From CAWCDJ01 sp963836015 (GTDB lineage Bacteria > Acidobacteriota > Terriglobia > Bryobacterales > Bryobacteraceae), in contig CAWIIF010000015.1 in the NCBI GenBank assembly GCA_963836015.1, positions 1,240,001 through 1,304,000 on the forward strand: a stretch of 64,000 bases of DNA. Direction: 5' to 3'. Positions within the stretch are counted from its first letter, which is position 1. Each line of letters starts with the position of its first letter. Below the pieces are notes generated by a model that was not told the DNA's origin, searched no databases, and worked only from the letters and a program-made list of their open reading frames with translations. Below are positions 9,370 through 17,781 of the stretch, piece by piece. The position numbers were made by a program, and so were the translations under genes.

Positions 9370-10037
9370 GCACGCACCACCGACGCGCGCAGGACGGATT
9401 CGAAGATGGTCAGACCGTCGGTCGAGCCCATCAGCGGCTCGGTGGCCCGCTCGGGATGCGGCATCATCCCCATCACGTTGCGCTCACGGTTGAGGATGCC
9501 GGCGATGTCGCGCAGCGATCCGTTGGGGTTGTCGAGGTAGCGGAACAGCACGCGGTCTTCGGCCTCCAGTTCGTCGAGGGTGCCGTCGTCGGCGAAGTAG
9601 CAGCCCTCGCCATGGGCGATCGGCATCCGCAGAATCTCGCCCCGGTGCGCCGCCGAGGTGAAGGGCGAGTTCACCGTCTCTACCCGCAGGTGCACGTCGC
9701 GGCAGATGAATTTCAGGCTGCGGTTGCGAATCAGCGCGCCCGGCAGCAGCCCGCATTCCACCAGGATCTGGAACCCGTTGCAGATGCCCATGACCAGCCC
9801 GCCGTCGTCCGCGAAGCGCTTTACCGCCCGCATGACCGGGGAGAATTTGGCGATCGCGCCGCAGCGCAGATAGTCGCCATATGAAAAACCGCCGGGGAGA
9901 ATGACGGCATCCACGCCGCCGAGGTCGGTGGAGTCGTGCCAGATGTACTCCGCCTTCTGCCCGAGGTTGTGCCCGGCCGCGTAAAACGCGTCGTGGTCAC
10001 AATTGCTTCCAGGAAAGACAATGACGCCAAATTTCAT
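9366..10037 (-). CDS. purQ: Phosphoribosylformylglycinamidine synthase glutaminase subunit PurQ
   Basis: A 223-aa class I glutamine amidotransferase that delivers ammonia to PurL. The nucleophile is Cys86 in LVMGICNGFQIL, and the His-Glu pair is in MPIAHGEGCYFADD. The N-terminus MKFGVIVFPGSNCDHDA is characteristic of PurQ. It is the first gene of the purQ-purL-purF-hutH operon, and its stop overlaps the purL ATG by 4 bases. It is divergent from motA with 111 bases between them, which should hold the promoters for both directions. Confidence 0.96.
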   Translation of the reverse strand: MKFGVIVFPGSNCDHDAFYAAGHNLGQKAEYIWHDSTDLGGVDAVILPGGFSYGDYLRCGAIAKFSPVMRAVKRFADDGGLVMGICNGFQILVECGLLPGALIRNRSLKFICRDVHLRVETVNSPFTSAAHRGEILRMPIAHGEGCYFADDGTLDELEAEDRVLFRYLDNPNGSLRDIAGILNRERNVMGMMPHPERATEPLMGSTDGLTIFESVLRASVVRA

Positions 10038-10148
10038 GGTAGATGTTTCGGGGGAGCCTAAGAACTATTTTAGCAGGCAAACACCGGCGGGCCTCTTCGT
10101 CACCAGTATCTTTCAAGTTCTCCGGGAACAGACCGATATGTCATATCT

Positions 10149-11084
10149 ATGCTCGCACTCGCCGGTATGCTCCTGGTGTTTGCCGCGGTATTTGGCGGCT
10201 ACCTCATGGAACGCGGCAATCCCTGGGTGCTTCTGCAGCCGGCCGAGCTGCTGATCATTGGCGGCTCCGCGATCGGGATCATTCTGGTCTCCAATCGCCC
10301 GGCGGTGATCCGGAAAATGCTGAGCGGCGTGTGGGCGACGATCCACTCGCCAGGTCCCGACCGGGAGACATTCCTGCGGCATCTTCGCATGCTGTTCGAG
10401 CTCTTTACCTACTCCCAGCGGGCCCGCGGCATGATGGCTCTCGAAAAGGACGTGGAGGATCCCTCGACGAGCCCTATTTTTTCCCACTACCCGCAATTCC
10501 TGGCGGACGCCCTGGTGCGCGATTTCGTGTGCGACACGCTGCGCATGCTGGTGATCGGGGCGACCGCTCCTCACGAGCTGGATCTGCTGATGGATCTCGA
10601 TATCGACGTTCAGCGCCGCGGGTGCCACGAGCCGGTGCGCGCCCTCAGCTCGGTCGCCGATTCGCTCCCCGGGCTGGGCATCGTGGCCGCCGTCCTGGGG
10701 GTGGTGATCACTATGGAAGCGATTGGCGGGGCGCCGGAGACCATCGGCCAGAAAGTCGCGGCCGCCCTGGTCGGCACTTTCCTCGGCATCCTGCTCTGCT
10801 ACGGCGTGGTCGGCCCGCTGGCGGCCCGGCTGGAAGGCCTCAGCGAGAGCCAGTCGCAACTTCTGCAGGTGCTGCGCATTGCCATCGTAACCTTCGTGCG
10901 CGGCGCTTCTCCGATCCTGGCGGTGGAATATGGCCGCCGCTCCATCCCGGTCGAGCTGCGGCCTACCTTCATCGCCCTCGAAACCACCATCCGCCGGGAT
11001 ACTCACGTGCCTCCGGTCCCGCAACCCAACCAGCCGGGCGCTCATGCCCAGGAAATCCATGAAGCAGCCCCCGTCGCCGGCTGA
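10149..11084 (+). CDS. motA: Flagellar-type stator protein MotA
   Basis: A 311-aa inner-membrane protein. Two hydrophobic helices at the N-terminus (MLALAGMLLVFAAVFGGYL and PAELLIIGGSAIGIILV), a cytoplasmic middle part, and two C-terminal helices with LPGLGIVAAVLGVVITM and GILLCYGVVGPLAARLE, the conserved proline-containing MotA segment. With MotB it forms an ion-driven stator. The motB gene starts before motA ends, so they are coupled. No flagellar or chemotaxis genes are in the window, so the rotor partner is unknown. Confidence 0.9.
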   Translation: MLALAGMLLVFAAVFGGYLMERGNPWVLLQPAELLIIGGSAIGIILVSNRPAVIRKMLSGVWATIHSPGPDRETFLRHLRMLFELFTYSQRARGMMALEKDVEDPSTSPIFSHYPQFLADALVRDFVCDTLRMLVIGATAPHELDLLMDLDIDVQRRGCHEPVRALSSVADSLPGLGIVAAVLGVVITMEAIGGAPETIGQKVAAALVGTFLGILLCYGVVGPLAARLEGLSESQSQLLQVLRIAIVTFVRGASPILAVEYGRRSIPVELRPTFIALETTIRRDTHVPPVPQPNQPGAHAQEIHEAAPVAG

Positions 11085-11808
11085 AACCCCGGTTCCGTAC
11101 CCGGTCTCGCGGCCGCGCATCTACCACGTCCGCAGCCACGGCGGAGCCTGGAAGGTCGCTTACGCCGATTTCGTCACCGCCCTGATGGCTCTCTTCATCG
11201 TGCTCTGGATGATGGGTAATTCCGTCGCGGTGAAGAAATCCGTATCGGGATACTTCCGCGACCCTAGGGGCTACACCGAGCGGCTGGGCGCGGGCCCCGC
11301 CAATTCCGGCGAAGGGCTGCGGGTCGAGGCCCGCACCGTAAAAGACATCCGCGAGCAACTGGAACAGGCCCTCCGCCAGATGCCCGAGTACCGGCAGATT
11401 CGCAACAACATTCAGTTCAGCGTCACGGGCGAGGGGCTGCGGGTCGATCTGCTGGAGACCGAGCAAGGCCTGTTTTTCGTCACCGGCAGCCCGGACCCCA
11501 CCGATGCGGGCAAACACCTCCTCCAGGTATTGGGCGGCGAGCTGACCCGCCTCGACAACCGGCTGGTGATCGAAGGCCACACCGATTCCCGCCCATTTCG
11601 CAACGCAGCGCCCGCGAGCGGGTACGGCAACTGGGAGCTCTCCGCCGACCGCGCCAATGCCGCGCGGCGCCTTCTGCACCAGTATGGCGTCCGCCCGGAA
11701 CAAGTGGTGGAAGTTCGCGGATTCGCCGACCAGAAGCAGATGTATCCCCAGGATCCGAACGACCCCCGCAACCGCCGCATCTCGGTGGTGATCCGTTACC
11801 AGAGTTGA
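11059..11808 (+). CDS. motB: Stator protein MotB with OmpA-like peptidoglycan-binding domain
   Basis: A 249-aa protein from ATG 11059; an alternative ATG lies 15 bases upstream. AGGAAA precedes the chosen start, and the gene overlaps motA by 26 bases. The single N-terminal helix has the classic WKVAYADFVTALMALFIV with the ion-carrying aspartate at about residue 37. The C-terminal half is an OmpA/MotB domain (VIEGHTDSRPF, LSADRANAARRLL, NRRISVVI) that anchors to peptidoglycan in the periplasm. Together with MotA it forms a stator complex. Confidence 0.92.
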   Translation: MKQPPSPAETPVPYPVSRPRIYHVRSHGGAWKVAYADFVTALMALFIVLWMMGNSVAVKKSVSGYFRDPRGYTERLGAGPANSGEGLRVEARTVKDIREQLEQALRQMPEYRQIRNNIQFSVTGEGLRVDLLETEQGLFFVTGSPDPTDAGKHLLQVLGGELTRLDNRLVIEGHTDSRPFRNAAPASGYGNWELSADRANAARRLLHQYGVRPEQVVEVRGFADQKQMYPQDPNDPRNRRISVVIRYQS

Positions 11809-11820
11809 CGCGGCGGGCCG

Positions 11821-12744
11821 TCAGCTTCGGCCCGAGAGAATCCGATCGACCTCCTGCAACTCGGCGGGGGTCAGCCGCCAGTTTCCGGCAGCGGCATTGG
11901 CCCGGACCTGCTCCGGAGTCGTCGCGCCGGCGATTACCGAGGCCACGGCCGGCCGTGACAGAAGCCACGAGAATGCCAGTTCGAGGAGCGAATGGCCGTG
12001 AGCGTCGGCATATCGACGCAGGGACTCGGCGATCGCCAGGTTCTTCTCCGTGAATACTTTGGGCCCAAACCCGGCCTCGCCCCGGCTTCCCGCGGGCAGG
12101 GCCGCGCCGGGCCGGTACTTCCCCGTCAGAAGGCCGTTCGCCAGAGGGAAATAAGGGAGAAACGCCAGCTTCAGGCGTTCGCATTCGCTCAGTACATCCT
12201 GCTCCGGGTCCCGGTGGAGCATGCTGTACTCGTTCTGCACGCTGACGAACCGGGCGGCTCCGGGTGCCGCCGCGGAGTCGGCCTCTCGCAACTGTTCGCA
12301 CGAAAAGTTGGAGCAGCCGATCTCGCGGACCTTGCCCTCGCGAACCAGGTCGTTGAGCGCTCCCAAGGTGTCCGCGATTGGTGTCTGGGGGTCCGGCTGA
12401 TGGAGCTGGTAAAGATCGATGTAATCCGTGCCGAGCCGCCGCAGGCTGTCCGAGGCCGCTCGCTTTACGTAGTCCGGTTTGGCGCCTTGCCGCAGGTCGT
12501 CCATCTTCATTCCGAATTTCGTGGCGATGACGACGCCCTTACGGCGCGAGCCGAGCGCCCGCCCGAGAAATTCTTCGCTCTTGCCCGAGTCGTAGATGTC
12601 GGCGGTATCGAAGAAATTAATGCCCCGGTCGAGCGCAGCTTCGACCACAGCAGCCGACGCCGTCTCGTCGGTGCGCCAGCCGAAGTTGTTACAGCCCAGG
12701 CCGATCGTGGTGACCTTTAGGGATCCGATGTTGCGATAGTTCAT
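11821..12744 (-). CDS. Aldo/keto reductase
   Basis: A 307-aa TIM-barrel oxidoreductase that uses NAD(P)H. The catalytic tetrad can be read as D46, Y51 (FFDTADIYDSGKSEEFLGRAL), K76 (VIATKFGM) and H115 (LYQLHQPD). The C-terminal coenzyme-binding part is present (ASVIAGATTPEQVRANA). It belongs to the group of YajO/PdxI-like reductases; the substrate is not predictable. It is convergent with motB, 12 bases apart, and ends the minus-strand pair with the LptA-like gene upstream. Confidence 0.9.
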   Translation of the reverse strand: MNYRNIGSLKVTTIGLGCNNFGWRTDETASAAVVEAALDRGINFFDTADIYDSGKSEEFLGRALGSRRKGVVIATKFGMKMDDLRQGAKPDYVKRAASDSLRRLGTDYIDLYQLHQPDPQTPIADTLGALNDLVREGKVREIGCSNFSCEQLREADSAAAPGAARFVSVQNEYSMLHRDPEQDVLSECERLKLAFLPYFPLANGLLTGKYRPGAALPAGSRGEAGFGPKVFTEKNLAIAESLRRYADAHGHSLLELAFSWLLSRPAVASVIAGATTPEQVRANAAAGNWRLTPAELQEVDRILSGRS

Positions 12745-12750
12745 ACGCGA

Positions 12751-13296
12751 TCACTTGATAATATCCGGTGGAAACAGACCCAGGGAGCGCCGGCGCGTGG
12801 GCATGCCGTTCGTCCGAACATTGCCGCGCAGCGTGGCGTCCGCAATCCTCAGATACATGAACATCTCGTCGGCCTGCAACTGCGGGACGTCCGGCGACTC
12901 TGCGTCGACCGGGCGGACCTTGATGTTCTTCGATGCCTGCAGCAGCCCGTTCTTGAGGCTCAGGCGATCGGCATAGAGGACGATGGGCTTATCGGTGACG
13001 AGGGTGCCGGAATCGTACCGGAAGACGCTGTGGTCCGCGCGGGCCGGAAGAGTGGCCTGGACGTGGCCGCGCAGCTCCAACTCTCCGGTTTCGGAGTTGG
13101 AGGTGGCTTCGTCTGCCTGAATGACGAGCGGGCCGAGTTTCGCTTTTACGTGACCCACTCCGCGGAGCACACCCTCATTGCGGATCAGTTTATCGGCGGT
13201 GAGGGCGAGGTCATCGAAATCGGTGGGAGACGGCGTCTGGGCAACGCCCGAGGCGAGCCAGAGTGGCAACAGCGATAGCGTAAACAGGAGCCGCAC
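12751..13296 (-). CDS. Exported LptA/OstA-like protein
   Basis: A 181-aa protein with the signal peptide MRLLFTLSLLPLWLASGVAQ and a beta-rich body made of short repeated strands (LTADKLIRNEGVLRGVGHVKA, LVIQADEATSNSETGELELRG). This is the pattern of the OstA/LptA domain, which carries lipopolysaccharide across the periplasm or remains as an uncharacterised beta-jellyroll paralogue. No lptB, lptC or kdsC gene is near, so a housekeeping LptA role is not supported by context. It is 6 bases upstream of the aldo/keto reductase. Confidence 0.6.
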   Translation of the reverse strand: MRLLFTLSLLPLWLASGVAQTPSPTDFDDLALTADKLIRNEGVLRGVGHVKAKLGPLVIQADEATSNSETGELELRGHVQATLPARADHSVFRYDSGTLVTDKPIVLYADRLSLKNGLLQASKNIKVRPVDAESPDVPQLQADEMFMYLRIADATLRGNVRTNGMPTRRRSLGLFPPDIIK

Positions 13297-13344
13297 AATA
13301 ACTCCTCCTCCGCGACTGCGTGGAACGGCCTTCGCGCCCCGAGC

Positions 13345-14121
13345 TCAGAGCTTGAAGAGTTCGCGCAGCCGCCGGGTCTGCACGCGGCTCACCGGAACTT
13401 CGGTGTGCTTCTTGTCATCCATGCGCAGTTGGTAGCTCGATTTGAACCACGGCACGACTTCTTTGATGCGATTGATGTTCACCAGGTAGGAGCGGTGCAC
13501 CCGCCAGAACAGATCCCGGTCCAGGCTGGCCTGCAGGTCCTCGATCGTGCGATAGGTCGAATGGCCCTCCAGGTTCGTCGTCACCAGCGTGATCAACCCG
13601 TCGTCGATGGTCGCATAAATCACGTCGGCGGCATCCACGATGAAATGGCGGTTGTTGGCTCGCACCAGCAGCTTATTCCGCGGCGCGGTGGGCGGCCCCT
13701 TGGGCGGCTCGGGCGCTTCCGGGCTTTTCTTTTCCTGGATGGCTCGCCGCGCCCGCTCGACGGTCTCCGCCAGGCGGCCCTTGTCCACCGGCTTCAGCAG
13801 GTAGTCCATCGCCTCCAGGCGGAATGCCTCCACCGCATACTGGTCGTAGGCCGTGACGAAAATGAAGTGCGGGAGGTCCACGCCCCTCTCGCGCAGGCGC
13901 CGGACCACTCCGATTCCATCCAGACCGGGCATGTGTACATCCAGAAACACCAGTTCCGGCTCCATCTGCTGGATCAGGTCAACCGCCTCTAAACCGTTGG
14001 AACCGGTTGCCATTACTTCAATTTCCGGGAAGTCTTTGAGGAGGTAGGAAAGCTCGTCGCACGCCAGCTGTTCATCGTCAACGACAACGGTAGTAATAGT
14101 GGCCGTCGCACGGTCTCGCAT
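13345..14121 (-). CDS. LytTR-family response regulator
   Basis: A 258-aa two-domain regulator starting MRDRATATITTVVVDDEQ; an in-frame ATG 10 codons upstream is weaker. The receiver domain has acidic pocket D15/D16, phosphoacceptor D61 in VFLDVHMPGLDGIG, and the conserved Lys in YLLKPVDKG. After a Pro-rich linker comes a LytTR DNA-binding domain (residues ~160-258; VDAADVIYATIDDGL, FWRVHRSYLVNINRI). No histidine kinase is adjacent. The gene diverges from the inositol-phosphate synthase with about 40 bases between starts, so it may regulate that promoter; this is inference. Confidence 0.93.
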   Translation of the reverse strand: MRDRATATITTVVVDDEQLACDELSYLLKDFPEIEVMATGSNGLEAVDLIQQMEPELVFLDVHMPGLDGIGVVRRLRERGVDLPHFIFVTAYDQYAVEAFRLEAMDYLLKPVDKGRLAETVERARRAIQEKKSPEAPEPPKGPPTAPRNKLLVRANNRHFIVDAADVIYATIDDGLITLVTTNLEGHSTYRTIEDLQASLDRDLFWRVHRSYLVNINRIKEVVPWFKSSYQLRMDDKKHTEVPVSRVQTRRLRELFKL

Positions 14122-14162
14122 GGAGTTGCTATTATAGCATTTCGACCCCAAAGGAGATTCAT

Positions 14163-15482
14163 TTGGCCAATCCAGACAACGTCCAAATTGCGCCCGCAGA
14201 CGGCAAACTGGGCGTTTTGGTACCCGGTATGGGCGCCGTGACGACGACCTTTATCGCCGGGCTCGAAGCCATGAAGCGGGGTTTGGGAAAACCGATCGGC
14301 TCGCTCACCCAGCTGGGAACAATCCGCCTGGGCAAGCGCACCGAGGGACGCAGTCCGGCGATCCGCGATTTCGTGCCCCTGGCCAGGCCGGAAGACCTGG
14401 AGATCGGCTGCTGGGACATCTTCGAAGACAACGCTTATGAAGCGGCGGTGAAAGCCGGCGTGCTCGAAACGGGGCTGCTCGACCAGTTGAAAGCGCCGCT
14501 CTCGGCCATCCGGCCGATGAAAGCGGTGTTTGACCAGGACTTCGTCAAGCGGCTCAACGGACCGAACGTGAAGGCCGGCGGCTCCAAGATGGACTACGCC
14601 GAGATGGTGATGGACGACATCCGCGGGTTCCAGAAGCGCACCGGGGTTGCCCGCATGGCAATGATCTGGTGCGGTTCCACCGAGGTCTTCCATCAGCCCG
14701 CCGCGGTGCACGCCAGCCTCAAGGATTTCGAATGCGGCTTGCAGAAGAGCGACCCCGAGATCTCGCCCAGCCAGATTTACGCCTACGCCGCGCTCAAAAT
14801 GGGAGTTCCCTATGCCAACGGCGCCCCGCACCTGACGACGGACACGCCGGCGCTGCTCGAACTGGCGCGCAACCGCAGCGTTCCGATCAGCGGCAAGGAC
14901 TATAAGAGCGGTCAGACCTTCATGAAGACGCTGATCGCCCCGGGCCTGAAATCTCGCCTGCTGGGTCTGAACGGCTGGTTTTCGACCAACATCCTGGGTA
15001 ACCGCGATGGAGAAGTGCTGGATGATCCGGGCTCCTTCCGTTCCAAGGAAGTCAGCAAGTCATCGGCGCTCGAATACATCCTGCAGGGTGATCTCTATCC
15101 CGATCTGTACAAGGAGTTCTACCACAAGGTGCGGATTGAGTATTACCCGCCGCGGGGAGACGCCAAGGAAGGTTGGGACAACATTGACATTTTCGGGTGG
15201 CTCGGCTACCCGATGCAGATCAAAATCAATTTCCTGTGCCGCGATTCGATTCTGGCGGCGCCGCTGGTGCTCGACCTGGTTCTGTTCATGGACCTCGCCC
15301 AGCGGGCCGGTATGCGCGGCGTGCAGGAGTGGTTGTCGTTTTACTTCAAAGCGCCGATGCACGCGCCGGAAGTCTACCCCGAGCATGACGTTTTCATCCA
15401 GCTCATGAAACTGAAAAATACGCTGCGCTGGATGCGGGGCGAGGACCTGATTACCCACCTCGGCCTGGAATATTACGATTAG
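14163..15482 (+). CDS. Inositol-3-phosphate synthase (Ino1-like)
   Basis: A 439-aa cytoplasmic NAD-dependent enzyme that cyclises glucose-6-phosphate to inositol phosphate. The start is TTG 14163, preceded by AAAGGAG at a suitable distance. The N-terminal Rossmann motif LGVLVPGMGAVTTTFIAG and later motifs (MIWCGSTEV, NGAPHLTTDTPALLELA, GKDYKSGQTFMKT, LGLNGWFSTNILGNRDGEV) are those of myo-inositol-phosphate synthases. Inositol may serve phosphatidylinositol lipids or compatible solutes; which one is not shown here. A downstream epimerase may be in the same transcription unit. Confidence 0.92.
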   Translation: MANPDNVQIAPADGKLGVLVPGMGAVTTTFIAGLEAMKRGLGKPIGSLTQLGTIRLGKRTEGRSPAIRDFVPLARPEDLEIGCWDIFEDNAYEAAVKAGVLETGLLDQLKAPLSAIRPMKAVFDQDFVKRLNGPNVKAGGSKMDYAEMVMDDIRGFQKRTGVARMAMIWCGSTEVFHQPAAVHASLKDFECGLQKSDPEISPSQIYAYAALKMGVPYANGAPHLTTDTPALLELARNRSVPISGKDYKSGQTFMKTLIAPGLKSRLLGLNGWFSTNILGNRDGEVLDDPGSFRSKEVSKSSALEYILQGDLYPDLYKEFYHKVRIEYYPPRGDAKEGWDNIDIFGWLGYPMQIKINFLCRDSILAAPLVLDLVLFMDLAQRAGMRGVQEWLSFYFKAPMHAPEVYPEHDVFIQLMKLKNTLRWMRGEDLITHLGLEYYD

Positions 15483-15550
15483 CTGTTGTATTTTTTTTGT
15501 TGGGGCGCGGCGGTTCGGAGAGACAGCCGCGTCTTATTGTCTAGGAGCAT

Positions 15551-16549
15551 ATGAAAGTACTGGTTATCGGAGGGACCCTTTTCATCGGCCGTCATTTGGT
15601 GGAGGCGCTGGTGAAGGGCGGCCACGAAGTTTCGATCCTGCACCGCAAGCCGAAGCACGACTTCGGCCGGCGGGTCGAGAACATTCTGGCCGACCGCAAT
15701 GATCCGGAGTCCCTGCGCGAGGCGCTGAGCATGCGCCGTTTTGAAGTCATCTTCGACAATGTCTACGACTTCGAGCGAGGCACCACCGCCGAGCAGGTCG
15801 AAGCCACCATCCGCCTCTGCGGCGATCGCATCACCCGCTACATCTTCATGTCCAGCGTGGCCGCTTACGGTGACGGGTTGAACCACAAAGAGAGCGATCC
15901 GCTGGCGCCGGACTACCACGCCATTCCTTACGTGCGCCACAAGGCCACCACGGAGCGGCTGCTCTTCCGCATGCACGCCCAGACCGGACTGCCGGTGGTG
16001 ACCTTCCGCCCGCCGTTCGTATACGGCCCGCGCAGCAACTATTACCGCGAGCAGTTCTTCTGGGACCGCCTGCGGGCCGGCCGTCCCATCATCATCCCCG
16101 GCGACGGCCACCGCCTCATGCAGTTCGCCTATGTGCACGACCTGGTGAACGCCATGATCCGCTCCATGGAAGAGCCCCGCGCCGTCGGCGAGGCCTTCAA
16201 CGTCGGCGATCCGAAGCCGGTTACCCAGGCGGAGCTCGTGGAAAAGCTGGGCCGGGTGGCGAACATCGAGCCCGTGCTGGCGCGCGTGCCGCGCGACGTG
16301 ATCGCGCAGGCCGGCGGCAACGTCATGGAGGAGCCCTTTTACTTCGGGGAATACTACGACCTTGCGCCCATCACCGAGAACATCGGCAAAGTGACGCGCA
16401 TGCTGAAGATCAAGCTCACGCCCTTCGACGTGGGATTGAAAGAGACCTACAAGTGGTACCTGCGCAACCACAAGCCGCGCACCGCGACCTTCGATTTCGA
16501 CGACAAAGTGCTGGCGATGGTGCGCGCCAGCTCGCCGGCGAGTGTGTAG
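15551..16549 (+). CDS. NAD-dependent epimerase/dehydratase (extended SDR)
   Basis: A 332-aa protein with the nucleotide-binding motif MKVLVIGGTLFIGRHLVEAL and a catalytic Tyr/Lys pair in YVRHKATTE (YxxxK), with Ser in FMSSVAAYG. The substrate-binding C-terminal half is typical of sugar-nucleotide epimerases (FAYVHDLVNAMIRSM, GEAFNVGDPKPVT). The exact sugar is unknown. It has its own ribosome-binding site (TAGGAG) after a 68-base spacer containing a T-run and an imperfect hairpin (CGCGGC 15506-15511 with GCCGCG 15526-15531). Confidence 0.85.
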   Translation: MKVLVIGGTLFIGRHLVEALVKGGHEVSILHRKPKHDFGRRVENILADRNDPESLREALSMRRFEVIFDNVYDFERGTTAEQVEATIRLCGDRITRYIFMSSVAAYGDGLNHKESDPLAPDYHAIPYVRHKATTERLLFRMHAQTGLPVVTFRPPFVYGPRSNYYREQFFWDRLRAGRPIIIPGDGHRLMQFAYVHDLVNAMIRSMEEPRAVGEAFNVGDPKPVTQAELVEKLGRVANIEPVLARVPRDVIAQAGGNVMEEPFYFGEYYDLAPITENIGKVTRMLKIKLTPFDVGLKETYKWYLRNHKPRTATFDFDDKVLAMVRASSPASV

Positions 16550-16578
16550 GGGAGCAGTGCCGGGGCGCTGCGAAGGCG

Positions 16579-16977
16579 TCAGGGAATCGTCCGAAAACCT
16601 TGCTCCCGGAAGTGCGCATCGAAGCAGAAAGCGGTCTCCACTCCGTGGTCACGCATGATCTGGAAACTGACGCAGTCCACGAGGCTTAGTTTCTTGCGTG
16701 ACGCTGCCAGGACTGCCTCGAGAGCCGCGCGGTGCTGCTGTTCGCTCACCCACAGCACGCTCAACAGCGGCACGACGTCGTTCGAGAAGGCGCGCAGAGC
16801 AGGCATGCCGAGCCGGTGTTGCACCAGCGCTGTCGTTTCCACCAGTACGTAGTTGCTTGTAAGCAGGGTGTCGCTGCCTAGAAGACGCTCCCAAGCCGGT
16901 TCGGAATCCGCATGATTGGAGTCATCGCGGTCGAGTACAGCATAGAATGCCGACGTATCGACGAAAACCGAACTCAA
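16579..16977 (-). CDS. PIN-domain ribonuclease, VapC-like toxin
   Basis: A 132-aa protein with acidic PIN-domain residues: D7 in VFVDTSAFYAVLD, the middle Glu in NYVLVETTALV, Asp in SLVDCVSFQIM and Asp in FCFDAHFREQG. Members cleave RNA and are held in check by a partner antitoxin. Translation starts at TTG that overlaps the stop of the ribbon-helix-helix gene by 4 bases, the standard antitoxin-first arrangement. It is 29 bases from the end of the epimerase gene on the other strand. Confidence 0.88.
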   Translation of the reverse strand: MSSVFVDTSAFYAVLDRDDSNHADSEPAWERLLGSDTLLTSNYVLVETTALVQHRLGMPALRAFSNDVVPLLSVLWVSEQQHRAALEAVLAASRKKLSLVDCVSFQIMRDHGVETAFCFDAHFREQGFRTIP

Positions 16978-17219
16978 CGGTATGCCTCGGCCAGATGATG
17001 GTCATGTTGGGCGCTCCCGTCGGGAGTCCCGGATGAGAACCGTCCGGACACACGGAGTGCCCGTTCAATCAGCGCCTGACGGTCCACCCTAAACTGCGTA
17101 GAAAGAAGCCGCTCGATCCCGTCTCGGACCAGGTCGGCCATGGACCTTCCCGTTGAGGCTGACAACTTCCGCAGCGCTGCCTGCTGTTCCTTAGTCAACT
17201 GGACCTGCGTGCGTACCAT
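16974..17219 (-). CDS. Ribbon-helix-helix antitoxin of the VapB/CopG type
   Basis: An 81-aa protein starting MVRTQVQLTKEQQAALRKL; an upstream in-frame start would add 12 residues. The N-terminal ~45 residues form a ribbon-helix-helix DNA-binding fold (beta strand RTQVQLT, helices EQQAALRKLSAS and SMADLVRDGIERLL). The C-terminal tail would wrap the PIN toxin. It precedes and overlaps the toxin gene and probably represses their shared promoter, which would lie between it and ogt (17220-17259). Confidence 0.85.
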   Translation of the reverse strand: MVRTQVQLTKEQQAALRKLSASTGRSMADLVRDGIERLLSTQFRVDRQALIERALRVSGRFSSGTPDGSAQHDHHLAEAYR

Positions 17220-17259
17220 GCATTCATGATAACACTTTGACCAACATGATGGCATCTGT

Positions 17260-17742
17260 TCACGCCAGCCGCATCGTCGTGCAGCCCTCCAGCTCCAGCA
17301 GCCTCTGCTTGAGCGGCAGTCCGCCTCCGTACCCGGTCAGTTTGCCGCTCGTGCCGATCACGCGGTGACACGGTACCACGATCGGTATGGGGTTCGCACC
17401 ATTGGCCGCGCCGACGGCCCGCACCGCGGAGGGCGCGCCGATCGCCCCGGCTACCTGCGCGTAGCTCCGCGTCTGACCGTACGGGATGGTCTCGAGGTAC
17501 CCCCACACCAGTAATTGAAACGGCGTTCCCTGCATGTCGAGCGGCAGGTCGAAGACGCGCCGCGCGCCGGCAAAGTAGTCACGCAGTTGGCGCACCGCCT
17601 CTTCGATCAGCGGGTGCCCGCCGGCCGGACGTCCTTGCGGCGGCTTTGAAGGGGTAAACTCGATCGAGCGGATCCCCGCCGGCCCGGCCGTGATCCGCAC
17701 CGTCAAATCGTCATCAATCCGCACATCCGACCATTCCAGCAT
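17260..17742 (-). CDS. ogt: Methylated-DNA-[protein]-cysteine S-methyltransferase
   Basis: A 160-aa suicide DNA-repair protein that takes the methyl group from O6-methylguanine. The acceptor cysteine is C125 in NPIPIVVPCHRVIG, the invariant PCHRV motif, preceded by the helix-turn-helix region YGQTRSYAQVAGAIGAPSAVRAVG. The N-terminal ribonuclease-like domain is present, giving the usual Ogt length. It is divergent from ispH with 101 bases between them, and just downstream of it lies the toxin-antitoxin pair. Confidence 0.95.
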   Translation of the reverse strand: MLEWSDVRIDDDLTVRITAGPAGIRSIEFTPSKPPQGRPAGGHPLIEEAVRQLRDYFAGARRVFDLPLDMQGTPFQLLVWGYLETIPYGQTRSYAQVAGAIGAPSAVRAVGAANGANPIPIVVPCHRVIGTSGKLTGYGGGLPLKQRLLELEGCTTMRLA

Positions 17743-17781
17743 GCTTAAATACCGTTCCGCGGGAGGCGCAAATCCTTACAG

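Noticed and set aside
10043..11062. 339-codon plus-strand frame overlapping motA in another frame
   Set aside because: Arg-Pro-rich shadow translation with no domain, while MotA motifs lie in the other frame.
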